Shown: piece after piece, positions 42,992 to 52,285 of the stretch | How positions within the stretch are numbered: the first letter of the stretch is position 1 | Layout: every line of letters begins with the position of its first letter | Origin: Jiulongibacter sp024742395 | GTDB taxonomy: Bacteria; Bacteroidota; Bacteroidia; Cytophagales; Spirosomataceae | Assembly (NCBI GenBank): GCA_965249455.1 | Contig: OZ252236.1 | Location: 4,774,001-4,838,000 of the forward strand | Direction: 5' to 3' | Length of the DNA stretch: 64,000 nucleotides | The notes under the pieces: generated by a model | What the model saw: only the letters and a program-made list of their open reading frames with translations | Databases searched by the model: none | Told to the model about the DNA's origin: nothing | Made by a program: the position numbers and the translations under genes

Positions 42992-45127
42992 ATGACGAAT
43001 TGGAAAAAATGGATCGATTATCTGCTCATTGGCTTACTGGCCATGCTATTGTTTCTCTGGATTTTTGATCATCAGCTTGAAGTACCTGTTTATATTCAAC
43101 CTTTGGGCAGAATGCACCCTCTGCTTTTACATTTACCCATTGGACTATTCTTTTCTATTGGCATCCTGCTCGTTTTCAAAAAAGAGCTAAGCCCTGAATC
43201 GTATGACAAACTTTTTGATGCATTAGCTGCCATCAATTGCCTATTTGCAGTATTGACCGCTATTTTTGGTTTATTCTTATGCATGGAAAATGGATACAAT
43301 CCAGACCAAATTGCCTATCACAAATGGTCGGGTATTCTTTTCGTAGTTCTCGCTTACTCTCTGTATTTCCTGAGAAAAAAACAGGAAAACAAAATGAAAT
43401 TTATTTACCCTTCTGCTCTCCTCTCTATGATAGTGGCCGGTCATTTAGGCGGAGAGATAACGCATGGTGAAAATTACGTATTCGCTCCGGTAATGCAACC
43501 TGAGGAAAAAGAATTTGACCCGTCGATTTCGGTCTATGAATCTGCAATCTTTCCCATACTGGAGGCCAAATGCCTGAGTTGTCATAATGATAAAAAAACA
43601 AAAGGTGAACTCAATATGAGTAGCCTTGAAAAAATCTTAAAAGGTGGTGAAGATGGTCCTATTTGGGTGCCGGGAAATGCTTTGAACAGCCATATCATTC
43701 AAATGGCTAATCTGCCTCTGGATGATAAGAAACACATGCCTCCAAAAGGCAAACCACAATTAACCGCTGACGAGATAGACCTTTTAACGCAGTGGATTAG
43801 AAAAGGGGCCAATACTGAAATACTCTTCACACAGCTAAAGCCGTCAGATTCGTTAACGGCTATGATTCAAAAGAAGTACATGAGCAATAGCTCTGTAGAA
43901 AAAAATTATGATTTTGCCTTCGCTTCTGAGTCTACTATTGAGAGTGTCAATACCCCGTTCTGCACTGTAGTACCGCTTGCCAATGGTTCTCCTGCATTAA
44001 AAGCTAATTTCTTTGTGAGTGCCCGTTTTGACGAAAAATCTCTGGAAGGTTTAAAGAAAGTAGCCGAGCAATTGGTAGAACTAAACCTTTCAAAAATGCC
44101 TGTTAAAAATGAGCACCTCCAGACCCTGACTCAATTCAAAAATCTCGAAAAATTGAATCTCAATTTCACAAATATTGATGGAGAGAATCTGGATATTCTT
44201 AAGGCTTGTAAAAACTTAGTCAGTTTGAGCTTAAGTGGCTCAAAAATAAGTTCGAAAGGACTTAAGGCTTTAGAAAGTTTAGAAAGTCTTAAAGAAGTAT
44301 ATCTATGGAATACCGGTTTATCAGTTAAAGAAATTGAGGAATTTGGTAAAGCACATCCTGCCATCAGTCTAAATAAAGGGTATATCCCATCTGCTGAAGA
44401 TATCTTGAAAATAAACTCGCCCAATATGGTGAGTAAAAACGGGGTTTTAAAGAAAGGCGAGAAAGCTCAGCTTAAACATAGCTTGCCAAATGTGACTATC
44501 AGATACACAACAAATGGCGAAAGTCCGGACACACTCAAGGGTTCAGTTTATGAAAATGAAATACCTTTAGATGGTTTTGCCAGAGTTAAGGCCATAGCTA
44601 CAAAAGATGGCTGGTATGCAAGTGACGAAAAGGTTTTTACTTTTTTCAAGAGTAATTTTGCCGCGGAATCAGCATGGCTTTTAAGTCCACCTGATAAACA
44701 ATATCCTGGGGTGGGTCCATCTACGGTTATTGATCAAAAACAAGGTGATAAAAACAATTTTAAGGATTTTGCCTGGTTAGGTTACAAACAAAACAATGCA
44801 GAAATATTAGTTAAGACTAAAGCGGCTGATACCGTGTCAGGTATAACGGTAAGTTACCTAAATGCTTCCAATAGTTACATTATGCCTCCGTCTGAGATTC
44901 AGGTATGGGCAGGAAATGATAAAAATAACCTCGAGCTAGTTTCAAGAAAGAGTCCAACGCCTTTGACTAAAAACACCGGGGTAACTTACGATGCTCTTAA
45001 TTTCTCATTAAGCAAAAAGTATGATTTTATTAAGGTCATAGCTGTACCTTTAGCTAAGCTTCCTAAATGGCATGAGGGTGCCGGACAGAAAGGCTGGGTT
45101 TTTATTGATGAAATTTACCTCTATTGA
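42992..45127 (+). CDS. membrane cytochrome c / LRR / chitobiase-C-like multidomain protein
   Basis: 711 residues. Four N-terminal membrane helices (about 9-25, 43-62, 80-97, 112-127) of DUF2231 type with LHLPIG. A haem-c domain has CLSCH (194-198) and the distal DDKKHMPPKG. Then a leucine-rich repeat block (about 360-460; LEKLNLNFTNIDGENLDIL, LVSLSLSGSKISSKGL), an Fn3/chitobiase-type segment VTIRYTTNGESPDT, and a C-terminal jelly-roll-like domain. It links an electron-transfer module to substrate recognition. TGATG overlap couples it to the fucosidase. Confidence 0.88.
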   Translation: MTNWKKWIDYLLIGLLAMLLFLWIFDHQLEVPVYIQPLGRMHPLLLHLPIGLFFSIGILLVFKKELSPESYDKLFDALAAINCLFAVLTAIFGLFLCMENGYNPDQIAYHKWSGILFVVLAYSLYFLRKKQENKMKFIYPSALLSMIVAGHLGGEITHGENYVFAPVMQPEEKEFDPSISVYESAIFPILEAKCLSCHNDKKTKGELNMSSLEKILKGGEDGPIWVPGNALNSHIIQMANLPLDDKKHMPPKGKPQLTADEIDLLTQWIRKGANTEILFTQLKPSDSLTAMIQKKYMSNSSVEKNYDFAFASESTIESVNTPFCTVVPLANGSPALKANFFVSARFDEKSLEGLKKVAEQLVELNLSKMPVKNEHLQTLTQFKNLEKLNLNFTNIDGENLDILKACKNLVSLSLSGSKISSKGLKALESLESLKEVYLWNTGLSVKEIEEFGKAHPAISLNKGYIPSAEDILKINSPNMVSKNGVLKKGEKAQLKHSLPNVTIRYTTNGESPDTLKGSVYENEIPLDGFARVKAIATKDGWYASDEKVFTFFKSNFAAESAWLLSPPDKQYPGVGPSTVIDQKQGDKNNFKDFAWLGYKQNNAEILVKTKAADTVSGITVSYLNASNSYIMPPSEIQVWAGNDKNNLELVSRKSPTPLTKNTGVTYDALNFSLSKKYDFIKVIAVPLAKLPKWHEGAGQKGWVFIDEIYLY

Positions 45128-46566
45128 TGAAATTATTACGCTACCTATTTATTCTATTTCCTTTTATTGCTGTTTCGCAAAGTGCCCCTGAGCCCTATGG
45201 TGTATTGCCTTCTGAAAGACAATTAAATTGGCATGCCCTGCAGACTTACGGTTTGATACACTTCACGCCTACCACCTTTGAAAACAAAGAATGGGGATAT
45301 GGAGATGCTGATCCGTCTATTTTTAATCCGACAGACTTTGATCCTGAACAAATAGTGGCAGCTGCAAAAAGTGGAGGATTGAAAGGTCTAATACTTGTAG
45401 CGAAACATCATGATGGATTTTGCCTTTGGCCTACTAAAACCACTGAATACAATATCAGTAAAAGTCCATGGAAAAACGGTAAAGGCGATATGGTTCGGGA
45501 GTTTGAGCAAGCCTGTAGAAAAGCAGGAATGAAATTTGGCGTTTACTGCTCTCCGTGGGATAGAAATAATGCAGAATATGGGAAGCCCGCTTACTTAGAA
45601 ACCTACAGAGCTCAATTAAAAGAACTATACACAAATTACGGCGATCTTTTCATGAGCTGGCACGATGGAGCAAACGGAGGCGACGGCTATTACGGAGGTG
45701 CAAATGAAAAAAGAAAAATAGATAATACTACCTATTACGACTGGACCAATACCTGGGAAAATATCACACGTAAATTACAGCCTTCTGCTAACATTTTCAG
45801 TGACATTGGACTGGACGTTCGCTGGGTAGGTGGTGAGCATGGCTATGCCGCAGAAACTCACTGGGCTACTTTTTCTCCTGAGGCCAATACAGGGACCGTT
45901 CCGGTACCAGGAAATGTCAATACTGATGTAAGCAGTACCGGCACGCGTAATGGAAAATACTGGATGCCGGCTGAGTGCGATGTACCATTAAGACCAGGCT
46001 GGTTCTATCATCCTGAAGAAGATGGGAAAGAAAAAGACGCCAAAGCCCTTTTTGAACTTTATTTAAAAAGTGTAGGCCGAGGAGCAGGACTTGATCTTGG
46101 TTTAGCTCCAACCAAAGAAGGGAAACTTCATGAAAATGATGTGAAAATTCTGAAGGAATTTGGAGAAATGATCAATGAAGCGTTTCAAAATGATTTAGCA
46201 TCAAAAGCTAAAATAAAAGCCATTAAAACCCGTAAAGGTTACCATACAAAAGCTCTCACAGATAAGAATGAAAAGAGCTATTGGGCTACCCCTGATGGAG
46301 TACAAAAAACTGATTTGATTATTTCCTGGAAGAATGTTGAAGAAATTAAGTACTTGCAAATCAAAGAGTATATCCCACTGGGCCAACGCATTGATGGCAT
46401 AAGTGTTATGCAATTAAAGAATGGTAAGTGGGAAAAGGTGACCTCTGTAACAAGTATTGGTGCAAACAGGATCATCAGGTTTGAAGAGCCTATCCACACC
46501 AATAAAATCAAGCTAACAATTGAAGCCGCAGCTCCAATCTGTCTGAGTCAAATTTCCGTGTATTAA
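45127..46566 (+). CDS. GH29 alpha-L-fucosidase, exported
   Basis: 479 residues from the ATG at 45127 (TTG at 45124 rejected). Signal peptide about 1-18. The GH29 barrel shows GLIHFTPTTFENKEWGYG, LILVAKHHDGFCLWPTKTTEYN, VREFEQACRKAGMKFGVYCSPWDRNNAEYG and LFMSWHDGANGG, whose Asp is the probable nucleophile. FSDIGLDVRWVGGEHG and GRGAGLDLGLAPTKEG follow. A C-terminal F5/8-like discoidin domain is suggested from about 360. It releases fucose from glycans in the periplasm or at the surface. Last gene of the operon. Confidence 0.93.
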   Translation: MKLLRYLFILFPFIAVSQSAPEPYGVLPSERQLNWHALQTYGLIHFTPTTFENKEWGYGDADPSIFNPTDFDPEQIVAAAKSGGLKGLILVAKHHDGFCLWPTKTTEYNISKSPWKNGKGDMVREFEQACRKAGMKFGVYCSPWDRNNAEYGKPAYLETYRAQLKELYTNYGDLFMSWHDGANGGDGYYGGANEKRKIDNTTYYDWTNTWENITRKLQPSANIFSDIGLDVRWVGGEHGYAAETHWATFSPEANTGTVPVPGNVNTDVSSTGTRNGKYWMPAECDVPLRPGWFYHPEEDGKEKDAKALFELYLKSVGRGAGLDLGLAPTKEGKLHENDVKILKEFGEMINEAFQNDLASKAKIKAIKTRKGYHTKALTDKNEKSYWATPDGVQKTDLIISWKNVEEIKYLQIKEYIPLGQRIDGISVMQLKNGKWEKVTSVTSIGANRIIRFEEPIHTNKIKLTIEAAAPICLSQISVY

Positions 46567-47102
46567 TTAGTAGCTATCATATCTTTAATAGGCACTTTAT
46601 TTACATAGTCCCAGAAAGCAGAGACATTGACGATTTTCCAATCATCACCTACTTTCTCCATTAATCTTACCTCTTTAGATCTGAGAAAGTATGTCTGTGT
46701 TCTGTCGCTGTTGTACTGATCCCAGGTAAGGTGGGCAGCATGATTACCGTAAAATTTGATCCGAACGTTTTTACGCAAAACCACCGGGTGACTGGAGCCA
46801 GGTTCTTCGGCTTCAGAAGGATTTTCCTTTATAAACTTCCCCAGGTTTTTTTCAATTGATTCCCAGCCTACACTGGCATCAAAAGTACCATCAGAATTAC
46901 TCCAGGCCTGATATGAGTATTCTGAATGTGTAAATTTGTCTTGCCAACAATCGTAATCTCGACGAAAGAAACAGTCTGTTTCTTCTTCAATCACCTTCAT
47001 GATTGCGTCTTCTTCAACTTTCTCATTCAATGGTTTTTCGCAAGACTGAAAAGCCAATGAGCATCCTGTCAGTAATGCCAGGTATAAAATATGCGTCTTC
47101 AT
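46563..47102 (-). CDS. NTF2-like lipoprotein (SnoaL-type)
   Basis: About 179 residues from the ATG at 47102 (MKTHILYLALLTGCSLAFQSCEKP, lipoprotein signal). An upstream extension to 47234 is non-coding by character. The NTF2-like core is VEEDAIMKVIEEETDCFFRRDYDCWQDKFTH, SVGWESIEKNLGKF and HAAHLTWDQYNSDRTQTYFLRSKEVRLMEKVGDDWKIVNVSAFW. It binds or turns over small molecules in many families; no specific role here. Its stop shares TTAA with the fucosidase. Confidence 0.85.
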   Translation of the reverse strand: MKTHILYLALLTGCSLAFQSCEKPLNEKVEEDAIMKVIEEETDCFFRRDYDCWQDKFTHSEYSYQAWSNSDGTFDASVGWESIEKNLGKFIKENPSEAEEPGSSHPVVLRKNVRIKFYGNHAAHLTWDQYNSDRTQTYFLRSKEVRLMEKVGDDWKIVNVSAFWDYVNKVPIKDMIATN

Positions 47103-47269
47103 TAGTGTATTATTTAGGTTATTGATGGAATTTAAATGCCGAAAGTGCGGACTAATAAATTTCGAGACGCATACCTTATTTAATACTACAAAAATCTTCG
47201 TTCTTTTGCAAGGAATGCTTGCAGCAATATTCAATATTTATTACAATTTTTTCTTTAATTAACCCTATT

Positions 47270-48322
47270 GTGAATTTAACACTTCTTCGAGAGATATTAA
47301 GTCTTTATGGACTTAAGGAAACAGAATTAACAATAAAACCTTTGGGTAGTGGCTTAATTCATCAGACATATCTGGTAACAGCCGAGAGTAAATTTGTCTT
47401 ACAGAAAATCAATCACGCAATCTTTAAAAATCCGGGAGCTATTGCCAGGAATATTGATAGGGCAGGTACCTATCTTTCTAAAAACTATCCCGATTACATT
47501 TTCCTAACCCCTCTTCGTACGCAAAAAGGCGAGAGTATTTTGCTACTCAACGGTGTATACTGGAGGCTCACTCCTTTTGCAGAAAATACATATAGTCCTG
47601 ACCTTCTGGAAAAAACTGAACAGGCCTACGAAGCTGCAAAAGCGTTTGGAACCTTAATGAATAATTTAAATGGAATTCCGCTTGTAGGCTTTTCTGAAAC
47701 CATAAAGGATTTTCATAACCTCAGTTTCCGATATGAACAGTTTGAAGAAGCCATTCAAAATGGCTCATTAGAGAGAAAGAAGTTATCGAAAGAACTCATA
47801 CAGTTTTATAAGGAGCAAAATAGACTAGTGAACATATTCAATAAGCTCAAAAGCGAGAATCTTATCCCATTAAGGGTGCAGCACCACGACACTAAAATCA
47901 ACAATGTTTTATTTGACCAAAAAAGTCATAAAGCCGTAGCCGTTTGCGATTTAGATACTTTAATGCCCGGCTATTTTCTGTCAGACCTAGGCGATATGAT
48001 CAGAACGTATACCTCAGCAGAAAACGAGGAAAGCACCAAGTGGGAAGCAATAAGAATACGTCCGGAGTATTTGAATGCACTTTTAGCTGGCTATTTGTCT
48101 GAAATGGATCAATCGCTAACTGCCACTGAAAAAGAATACCTACTCTATGCGGGCGAGTTTATGATTTACATGCAAGGGCTCAGGTTTCTTTCTGATTTTT
48201 TAACGGGAGATACTTATTATCCTATTAAACACCCACTCAATAATTTTAACAGAGCTAAAAACCAAATGCTTTTACTTCAGGACTTACAACGGATTAAGCC
48301 CGATTTTGAAAAAACATTTTAA
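47270..48322 (+). CDS. APH-fold kinase, N-acetylhexosamine kinase-like
   Basis: About 350 residues. Start taken as GTG at 47270 (begins NLTLLREILSLYGL); a TTG at 47219 would add 17 hydrophobic residues of no clear meaning. The aminoglycoside-phosphotransferase/choline-kinase fold shows LGSGLIHQTYLVTAESKFVLQKIN, the catalytic loop VQHHDTKINNVLFD (Brenner motif HxDxxxxN variant) and VAVCDLDTLMPGYFLSDLGDMIRT for magnesium. NahK-type sugar 1-kinases share this form. Next to a glycerate kinase in convergent orientation with a 29-nt overlap. Confidence 0.8.
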   Translation: MNLTLLREILSLYGLKETELTIKPLGSGLIHQTYLVTAESKFVLQKINHAIFKNPGAIARNIDRAGTYLSKNYPDYIFLTPLRTQKGESILLLNGVYWRLTPFAENTYSPDLLEKTEQAYEAAKAFGTLMNNLNGIPLVGFSETIKDFHNLSFRYEQFEEAIQNGSLERKKLSKELIQFYKEQNRLVNIFNKLKSENLIPLRVQHHDTKINNVLFDQKSHKAVAVCDLDTLMPGYFLSDLGDMIRTYTSAENEESTKWEAIRIRPEYLNALLAGYLSEMDQSLTATEKEYLLYAGEFMIYMQGLRFLSDFLTGDTYYPIKHPLNNFNRAKNQMLLLQDLQRIKPDFEKTF

Positions 48323-49421
48323 CTTTCTCTGAAAGCAGCTCTGCTCCATGCTCCATAGCGTATTCCACCGATATATCCGGATCAGTTAAAACTGCTACCT
48401 GACTAATGCCAAGCTGCTTAAGGTTCTCCTTTGACAATTCATTTTTACCACATACCGCAAAACTGATTATTCCCTTTTCCTTTGCCTTTTTAGCTACTCC
48501 AGCAATCAGTTTCCCAGAAAGTGTTTGCTGGTCTAACCTGCCTTCACCAGTGATCAGATAATCTACGTCTTTTAATTGTGTATCAAAATCCAGCAATTCC
48601 ATAATAGACTCAATGCCGGGTAAAATCTCAGCATCAAAGAATGCCACCATACCTGCTCCCACTCCACCTGCAGCACCTCCACCGGGTAATTGAGAAACAT
48701 CTTTTCCCAGTGAGGTTTTAACGATTTCTGCAAAATTTCTTAAACCTTGATCAAGTCTTTCTACCATTGACTGATCTGCACCTTTTTGCGGAGCATAGAT
48801 AAATGCGGCTCCATTTTCACCATATAATGGATTCTGTACATCGCAAACTACCTTCAAGTCAAATTCAAATGGATTCTCCGGAGCTCTTAGGGTGCTAATC
48901 TGAGCCAAACTTTCGCCTCCAGCCAGAAGCTCTACACCTTTTTTGTCATAAAATTTAAAGCCCAAGGCCTGTCCTATTCCCAGTCCGGCATCGTTTGTTG
49001 CGGAGCCACCAATAAAAAGGTAAACCGTTTTGGCTCCATTTTTTACTGCATGTTTTATCTGTTGTCCCGTACCATATGTTGTCGCCAACTCCGGGTCACG
49101 TTGATTGGTCTTTACCAAACCTAATCCACTGGCTGCAGCCATTTCTATGTAAGCTGTTTCACCCTTTCTTAAATAAGATGCTGTTATGGTTCTCCAAAGT
49201 GGATCCTTAACAAACTGCTTTACTTCCTCAGCCTGGAGTGAATAATTTATGGCTTCTAATGATCCTTCTCCGCCATCTGCCAATGGTATGGATATTACCT
49301 CTGCATCAGGCATTAAATCATTTATACCTTGTGCTAAGGCCTCACAAACTTGCCCTGCAGAAAGTGAACCTTTGAAAGAATCTGGAGCCAGGAGAATTTT
49401 AGGTGATTTATTCATTGCCAT
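48294..49421 (-). CDS. glycerate kinase, GlxK/GarK family
   Basis: 375 residues. Phosphorylates D-glycerate (to 2-phosphoglycerate in this family). Signatures are LLAPDSFKGSLSAGQVCEALAQG near the start, IPLADGGEGSLEAI, TYGTGQQIKH, LFIGGSATNDAGLGIGQALG, PGGGAAGGVGAGMVAFF and LITGEGRLDQQTLSGKL. Complete length. It would feed serine/glyoxylate or sugar-acid carbon into glycolysis. The converging kinase gene overlaps its 3' end by 29 nt. Confidence 0.93.
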   Translation of the reverse strand: MAMNKSPKILLAPDSFKGSLSAGQVCEALAQGINDLMPDAEVISIPLADGGEGSLEAINYSLQAEEVKQFVKDPLWRTITASYLRKGETAYIEMAAASGLGLVKTNQRDPELATTYGTGQQIKHAVKNGAKTVYLFIGGSATNDAGLGIGQALGFKFYDKKGVELLAGGESLAQISTLRAPENPFEFDLKVVCDVQNPLYGENGAAFIYAPQKGADQSMVERLDQGLRNFAEIVKTSLGKDVSQLPGGGAAGGVGAGMVAFFDAEILPGIESIMELLDFDTQLKDVDYLITGEGRLDQQTLSGKLIAGVAKKAKEKGIISFAVCGKNELSKENLKQLGISQVAVLTDPDISVEYAMEHGAELLSEKVKMFFQNRA

Positions 49422-49605
49422 GCAAACATGATGAAAGTTTGGGCTAGTTCCATATTCCCTTAATAAATTAGAAATTCAGCTTCGCCGCTGGCAAAATACT
49501 CTTACTGCGTTATCAAAGGCTTTAGCTAAAAAAAGCGTTAAATTGCATTCCTCATCGATAGAAAAGGAAATTTTCGCCTTTCTGGTGAAACTCTATTGCT
49601 TTCTT

Positions 49606-50628
49606 ATGATCAATCGTTTACATATTGAAGATTTTCTTGCTGGTTCTGAGAATGCACTGCTGCTCGATGTCAGGAGCCCTTCCGAATATATTCAAGCTCA
49701 CATTCCCGGTGCCATTAGTTTTCCCTTATTCACTGATGAGGAACGCAAGGTGGTGGGGACCTCTTACAAACAAGAAAGCCGGGAAAATGCCATAAAAATA
49801 GGACTGGATTATTTTGGCCCCAGAATGAGGCCAATGATAGAAGAAGTAGAAAAGATACTGAATGGGACTGATAAACCCATTTATGTACACTGCTGGAGAG
49901 GCGGTATGCGAAGTGGTGGAGTAGCCTGGCTTCTTGATCTGTACGGCTTCAAAGTATCTACCCTGGAGGGTGGATATAAAGCGTTTAGGAATTGGGTATT
50001 AAAGCAATTTTTGAAAGAGTATAATTTAATGATATTGGGAGGCTACACCGGCAGTAGCAAAACTGAGTTATTGAAGCACTTGGCTTTTCAGGGACACCAA
50101 ACTATTGACCTTGAAAACCTGGCGAACCATCGTGGATCTGCCTTGGGTGGTATAGGACGCCCACCACAGCCCTCTCAGGAAATGTTTGAGAATTTACTAG
50201 CTACAGCTCTGGCTCGTCATAATATTAACAAAGCCATTTGGCTTGAGGATGAGAGTCAGCGAATAGGTGACCGCAATATCCCGAATGACTTTATGGCCAA
50301 AATGAGGATTTCGCCACTTTTTTTTCTGGATGTACCTTTTGATAAAAGACTCGATTATTTATTGGTGGAATATGGAACATTGCCGGCAGACCGAGTAAAA
50401 GAGAGTATTCTTAGAATTAAAAAAAGGCTGGGTGGTCTGGAAACAAAAAACGCCATTCAATATCTGGAAGAAGGAAACATTCGTCGTTGTTTCGAGATTC
50501 TTTTGACATATTACGATAAGTTTTATGGCAAGGCATTAACGGCTCGAAAAGATCAATTGAAAACTATTGAAACTGCCAATTGTGATGTATTAACTAACGC
50601 TGAACTGCTTTTAAAATCTACAAACTAA
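49606..50628 (+). CDS. mnmH: MnmH/SelU, tRNA 2-selenouridine synthase
   Basis: About 340 residues from the ATG at 49606; the frame opens earlier, at 49543, but the rhodanese domain begins here. Rhodanese domain (about 1-130) with LLLDVRSPSEYIQAHIPGA and the catalytic Cys96 in YVHCWRGGMRSG. The P-loop domain has GGYTGSSKT (145-153). It replaces sulfur with selenium (through geranylation) at U34 of tRNAs for Lys, Glu and Gln, using selenophosphate from SelD, encoded 17 nt downstream. Confidence 0.95.
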   Translation: MINRLHIEDFLAGSENALLLDVRSPSEYIQAHIPGAISFPLFTDEERKVVGTSYKQESRENAIKIGLDYFGPRMRPMIEEVEKILNGTDKPIYVHCWRGGMRSGGVAWLLDLYGFKVSTLEGGYKAFRNWVLKQFLKEYNLMILGGYTGSSKTELLKHLAFQGHQTIDLENLANHRGSALGGIGRPPQPSQEMFENLLATALARHNINKAIWLEDESQRIGDRNIPNDFMAKMRISPLFFLDVPFDKRLDYLLVEYGTLPADRVKESILRIKKRLGGLETKNAIQYLEEGNIRRCFEILLTYYDKFYGKALTARKDQLKTIETANCDVLTNAELLLKSTN

Positions 50629-50645
50629 AATCTTTAAAAAAGAAA

Positions 50646-51686
50646 ATGGAAGAAGTAAAACTTACCCAATATTCTCACGGAGCCGGCTGCGGCTGTAAGA
50701 TTTCCCCGCAAGTGCTTGATGTTATTCTAAAGGGAAATGTAGCCATGCCCGATAATGATAAATTATTAGTAGGCAATCACAGCAGAGATGATGCAGCAGT
50801 GCTTGACATTGGTAACGGCACAGCTCTTATATCTACCACTGACTTCTTTATGCCCATTGTGGATGATCCTTACAATTTTGGTCGAATTGCTTCGTGCAAT
50901 GCCATCAGCGACGTTTATGCGATGGGTGGCAAGCCGGTTTTGGCCATTGCCATTCTGGGATGGCCTATTGATAAATTGCCGGCAGAAGTAGCTCAGAAAG
51001 TCATAGACGGTAGCCGAAGTATCTGTCTGGAAGCAGGGATCTCATTGGCTGGCGGCCACAGTATAGATTCACCCGAACCTATCTTCGGGCTGGCAGTAAA
51101 TGGTTTAGTGCCGATTGAAAATGTAAAACAAAACAATAAAGCCAAAGCAGGGGATATCCTGTTTCTTACGAAACCATTGGGTGTTGGAATTTTGACAACT
51201 GCCGAGAAAAAAGGTCTCTTAAAAGATGAGCATAAAAATCTGGCAGCAAATCAAATGATGAAGCTCAACAAGATAGGCGAAGAACTGGGCCAAATGGAGG
51301 CTGTAACGGCCATGACAGACGTGACAGGTTTTGGGCTTCTGGGTCATTTATCAGAAATGGCTGAGGGTTCAGAGCTAAGTGCTTTGCTAAATTTTGAGGC
51401 CGTTCCTATTATTTCACCAGATATCCATGACTATATAGCCAGGAAATCTGTACCTGGCGGTACCCAGAGGAACAGGGCCAGTTATGGTCATAAAATTGGT
51501 GAGCTCACAGATGAACAGTGGGCTATACTGGCAGATCCACAAACCAGTGGTGGGCTATTGGTCGCAGTAAGTCCTGATCGCACCACTGAAGTAATTGAGA
51601 AATTAAAGTCTGCCGGTCTAGAAGCTTTTGCAAAGCCAATTGGAGTGCTAAAAGAGCAAGGGGGAAAACTAGTAGAAGTGCAATAA
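50646..51686 (+). CDS. selD: SelD, selenide water dikinase
   Basis: 346 residues. Makes selenophosphate from selenide and ATP. The active-site loop HGAGCGCKIS (11-20) uses Cys15/Cys17 and Lys18, the cysteine form, not selenocysteine. The Mg-ATP Asp residues lie in NHSRDDAAVLDIG and DPYNFGRIASCNAISDVYAMGG, followed by GGHSIDSPEPIFGLAV and DVTGFGLLGHLSEM. In an operon with mnmH. No selA or selB in the window, so selenium is needed at least for tRNA. Confidence 0.97.
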   Translation: MEEVKLTQYSHGAGCGCKISPQVLDVILKGNVAMPDNDKLLVGNHSRDDAAVLDIGNGTALISTTDFFMPIVDDPYNFGRIASCNAISDVYAMGGKPVLAIAILGWPIDKLPAEVAQKVIDGSRSICLEAGISLAGGHSIDSPEPIFGLAVNGLVPIENVKQNNKAKAGDILFLTKPLGVGILTTAEKKGLLKDEHKNLAANQMMKLNKIGEELGQMEAVTAMTDVTGFGLLGHLSEMAEGSELSALLNFEAVPIISPDIHDYIARKSVPGGTQRNRASYGHKIGELTDEQWAILADPQTSGGLLVAVSPDRTTEVIEKLKSAGLEAFAKPIGVLKEQGGKLVEVQ

Positions 51687-51688
51687 AA

Positions 51689-51718
51689 ATGGGTAACCTT
51701 TCAAAGTCTGCTACCCAT
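51689..51718. terminator. hairpin between convergent selD and cupin genes
   Basis: ATGGGTA (51689-51695) pairs with TACCCAT (51712-51718), A-run before and T-rich after. Modest 7-bp stem; bidirectional. Confidence 0.6.
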
Positions 51719-51738
51719 CTCTACTATTTTTATTTTAA

Positions 51739-52254
51739 TTACCTACCAAAATCATCCTGAACACGAACAATATCGTCTTCATCTGAAGGATGTTCTATGT
51801 CTACATGCTGCCAGATTTCTGCCACAATACCATAACCATCTGTACCTACTAATCTGTGCCTTTCGCCACATTTTAGATTCACAATATCTCCGATTTTTAA
51901 TGTCTGAAGCTCGGTTTCTTCGTCTGTATCAGAAATAACCACCCCGGCTACACCACCAATGAGTTTCCAGATCTCAGCTCTGCGATGGTGGTATTGCCAT
52001 GATAGTCTTTGATCAGGTGCCACTACGAGGATCTTTGGACTGAGTTTATCAAAACCTGCAAAATCTGCCATGGATAAATGAGGGAAAAACTCCTTTACAA
52101 ACTCAGGTGCTTGGTTTTCTTCGAGAACGAAAAAGCCACCCCAGGGACGATTATGGTCTGTAGCCACTACTTTAAAACCTTTACTATCCAAAAAAGACTG
52201 GACGCCACTAAAAACGGTTGGTCTTTCGGCTACTTTATTAAAATCTAAGTTCAT
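51739..52254 (-). CDS. cupin protein, type II mannose-6-phosphate isomerase-like
   Basis: 171 residues. Cupin similar to the C-terminal isomerase half of ManC/AlgA proteins: NRPWGGFFVLEE, ILVVAPDQRLSWQYHHRRAEIWKLIGG with metal-binding His pair and Glu, LKCGERHRLVG for the last His, and GIVAEIWQH. No nucleotidyltransferase part. It could isomerise a phosphosugar or act as a sugar-binding cupin. Last gene of the long sugar operon, 31 nt after GH106. Confidence 0.85.
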   Translation of the reverse strand: MNLDFNKVAERPTVFSGVQSFLDSKGFKVVATDHNRPWGGFFVLEENQAPEFVKEFFPHLSMADFAGFDKLSPKILVVAPDQRLSWQYHHRRAEIWKLIGGVAGVVISDTDEETELQTLKIGDIVNLKCGERHRLVGTDGYGIVAEIWQHVDIEHPSDEDDIVRVQDDFGR

Positions 52255-52285
52255 GTTATTACTATAAGTTTTTTCTCAAAATTAC

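Noticed and set aside
47103..47234. 44-residue N-terminal extension of the NTF2-like lipoprotein
   Set aside because: It would bury the lipoprotein signal peptide that starts at the ATG at 47102.
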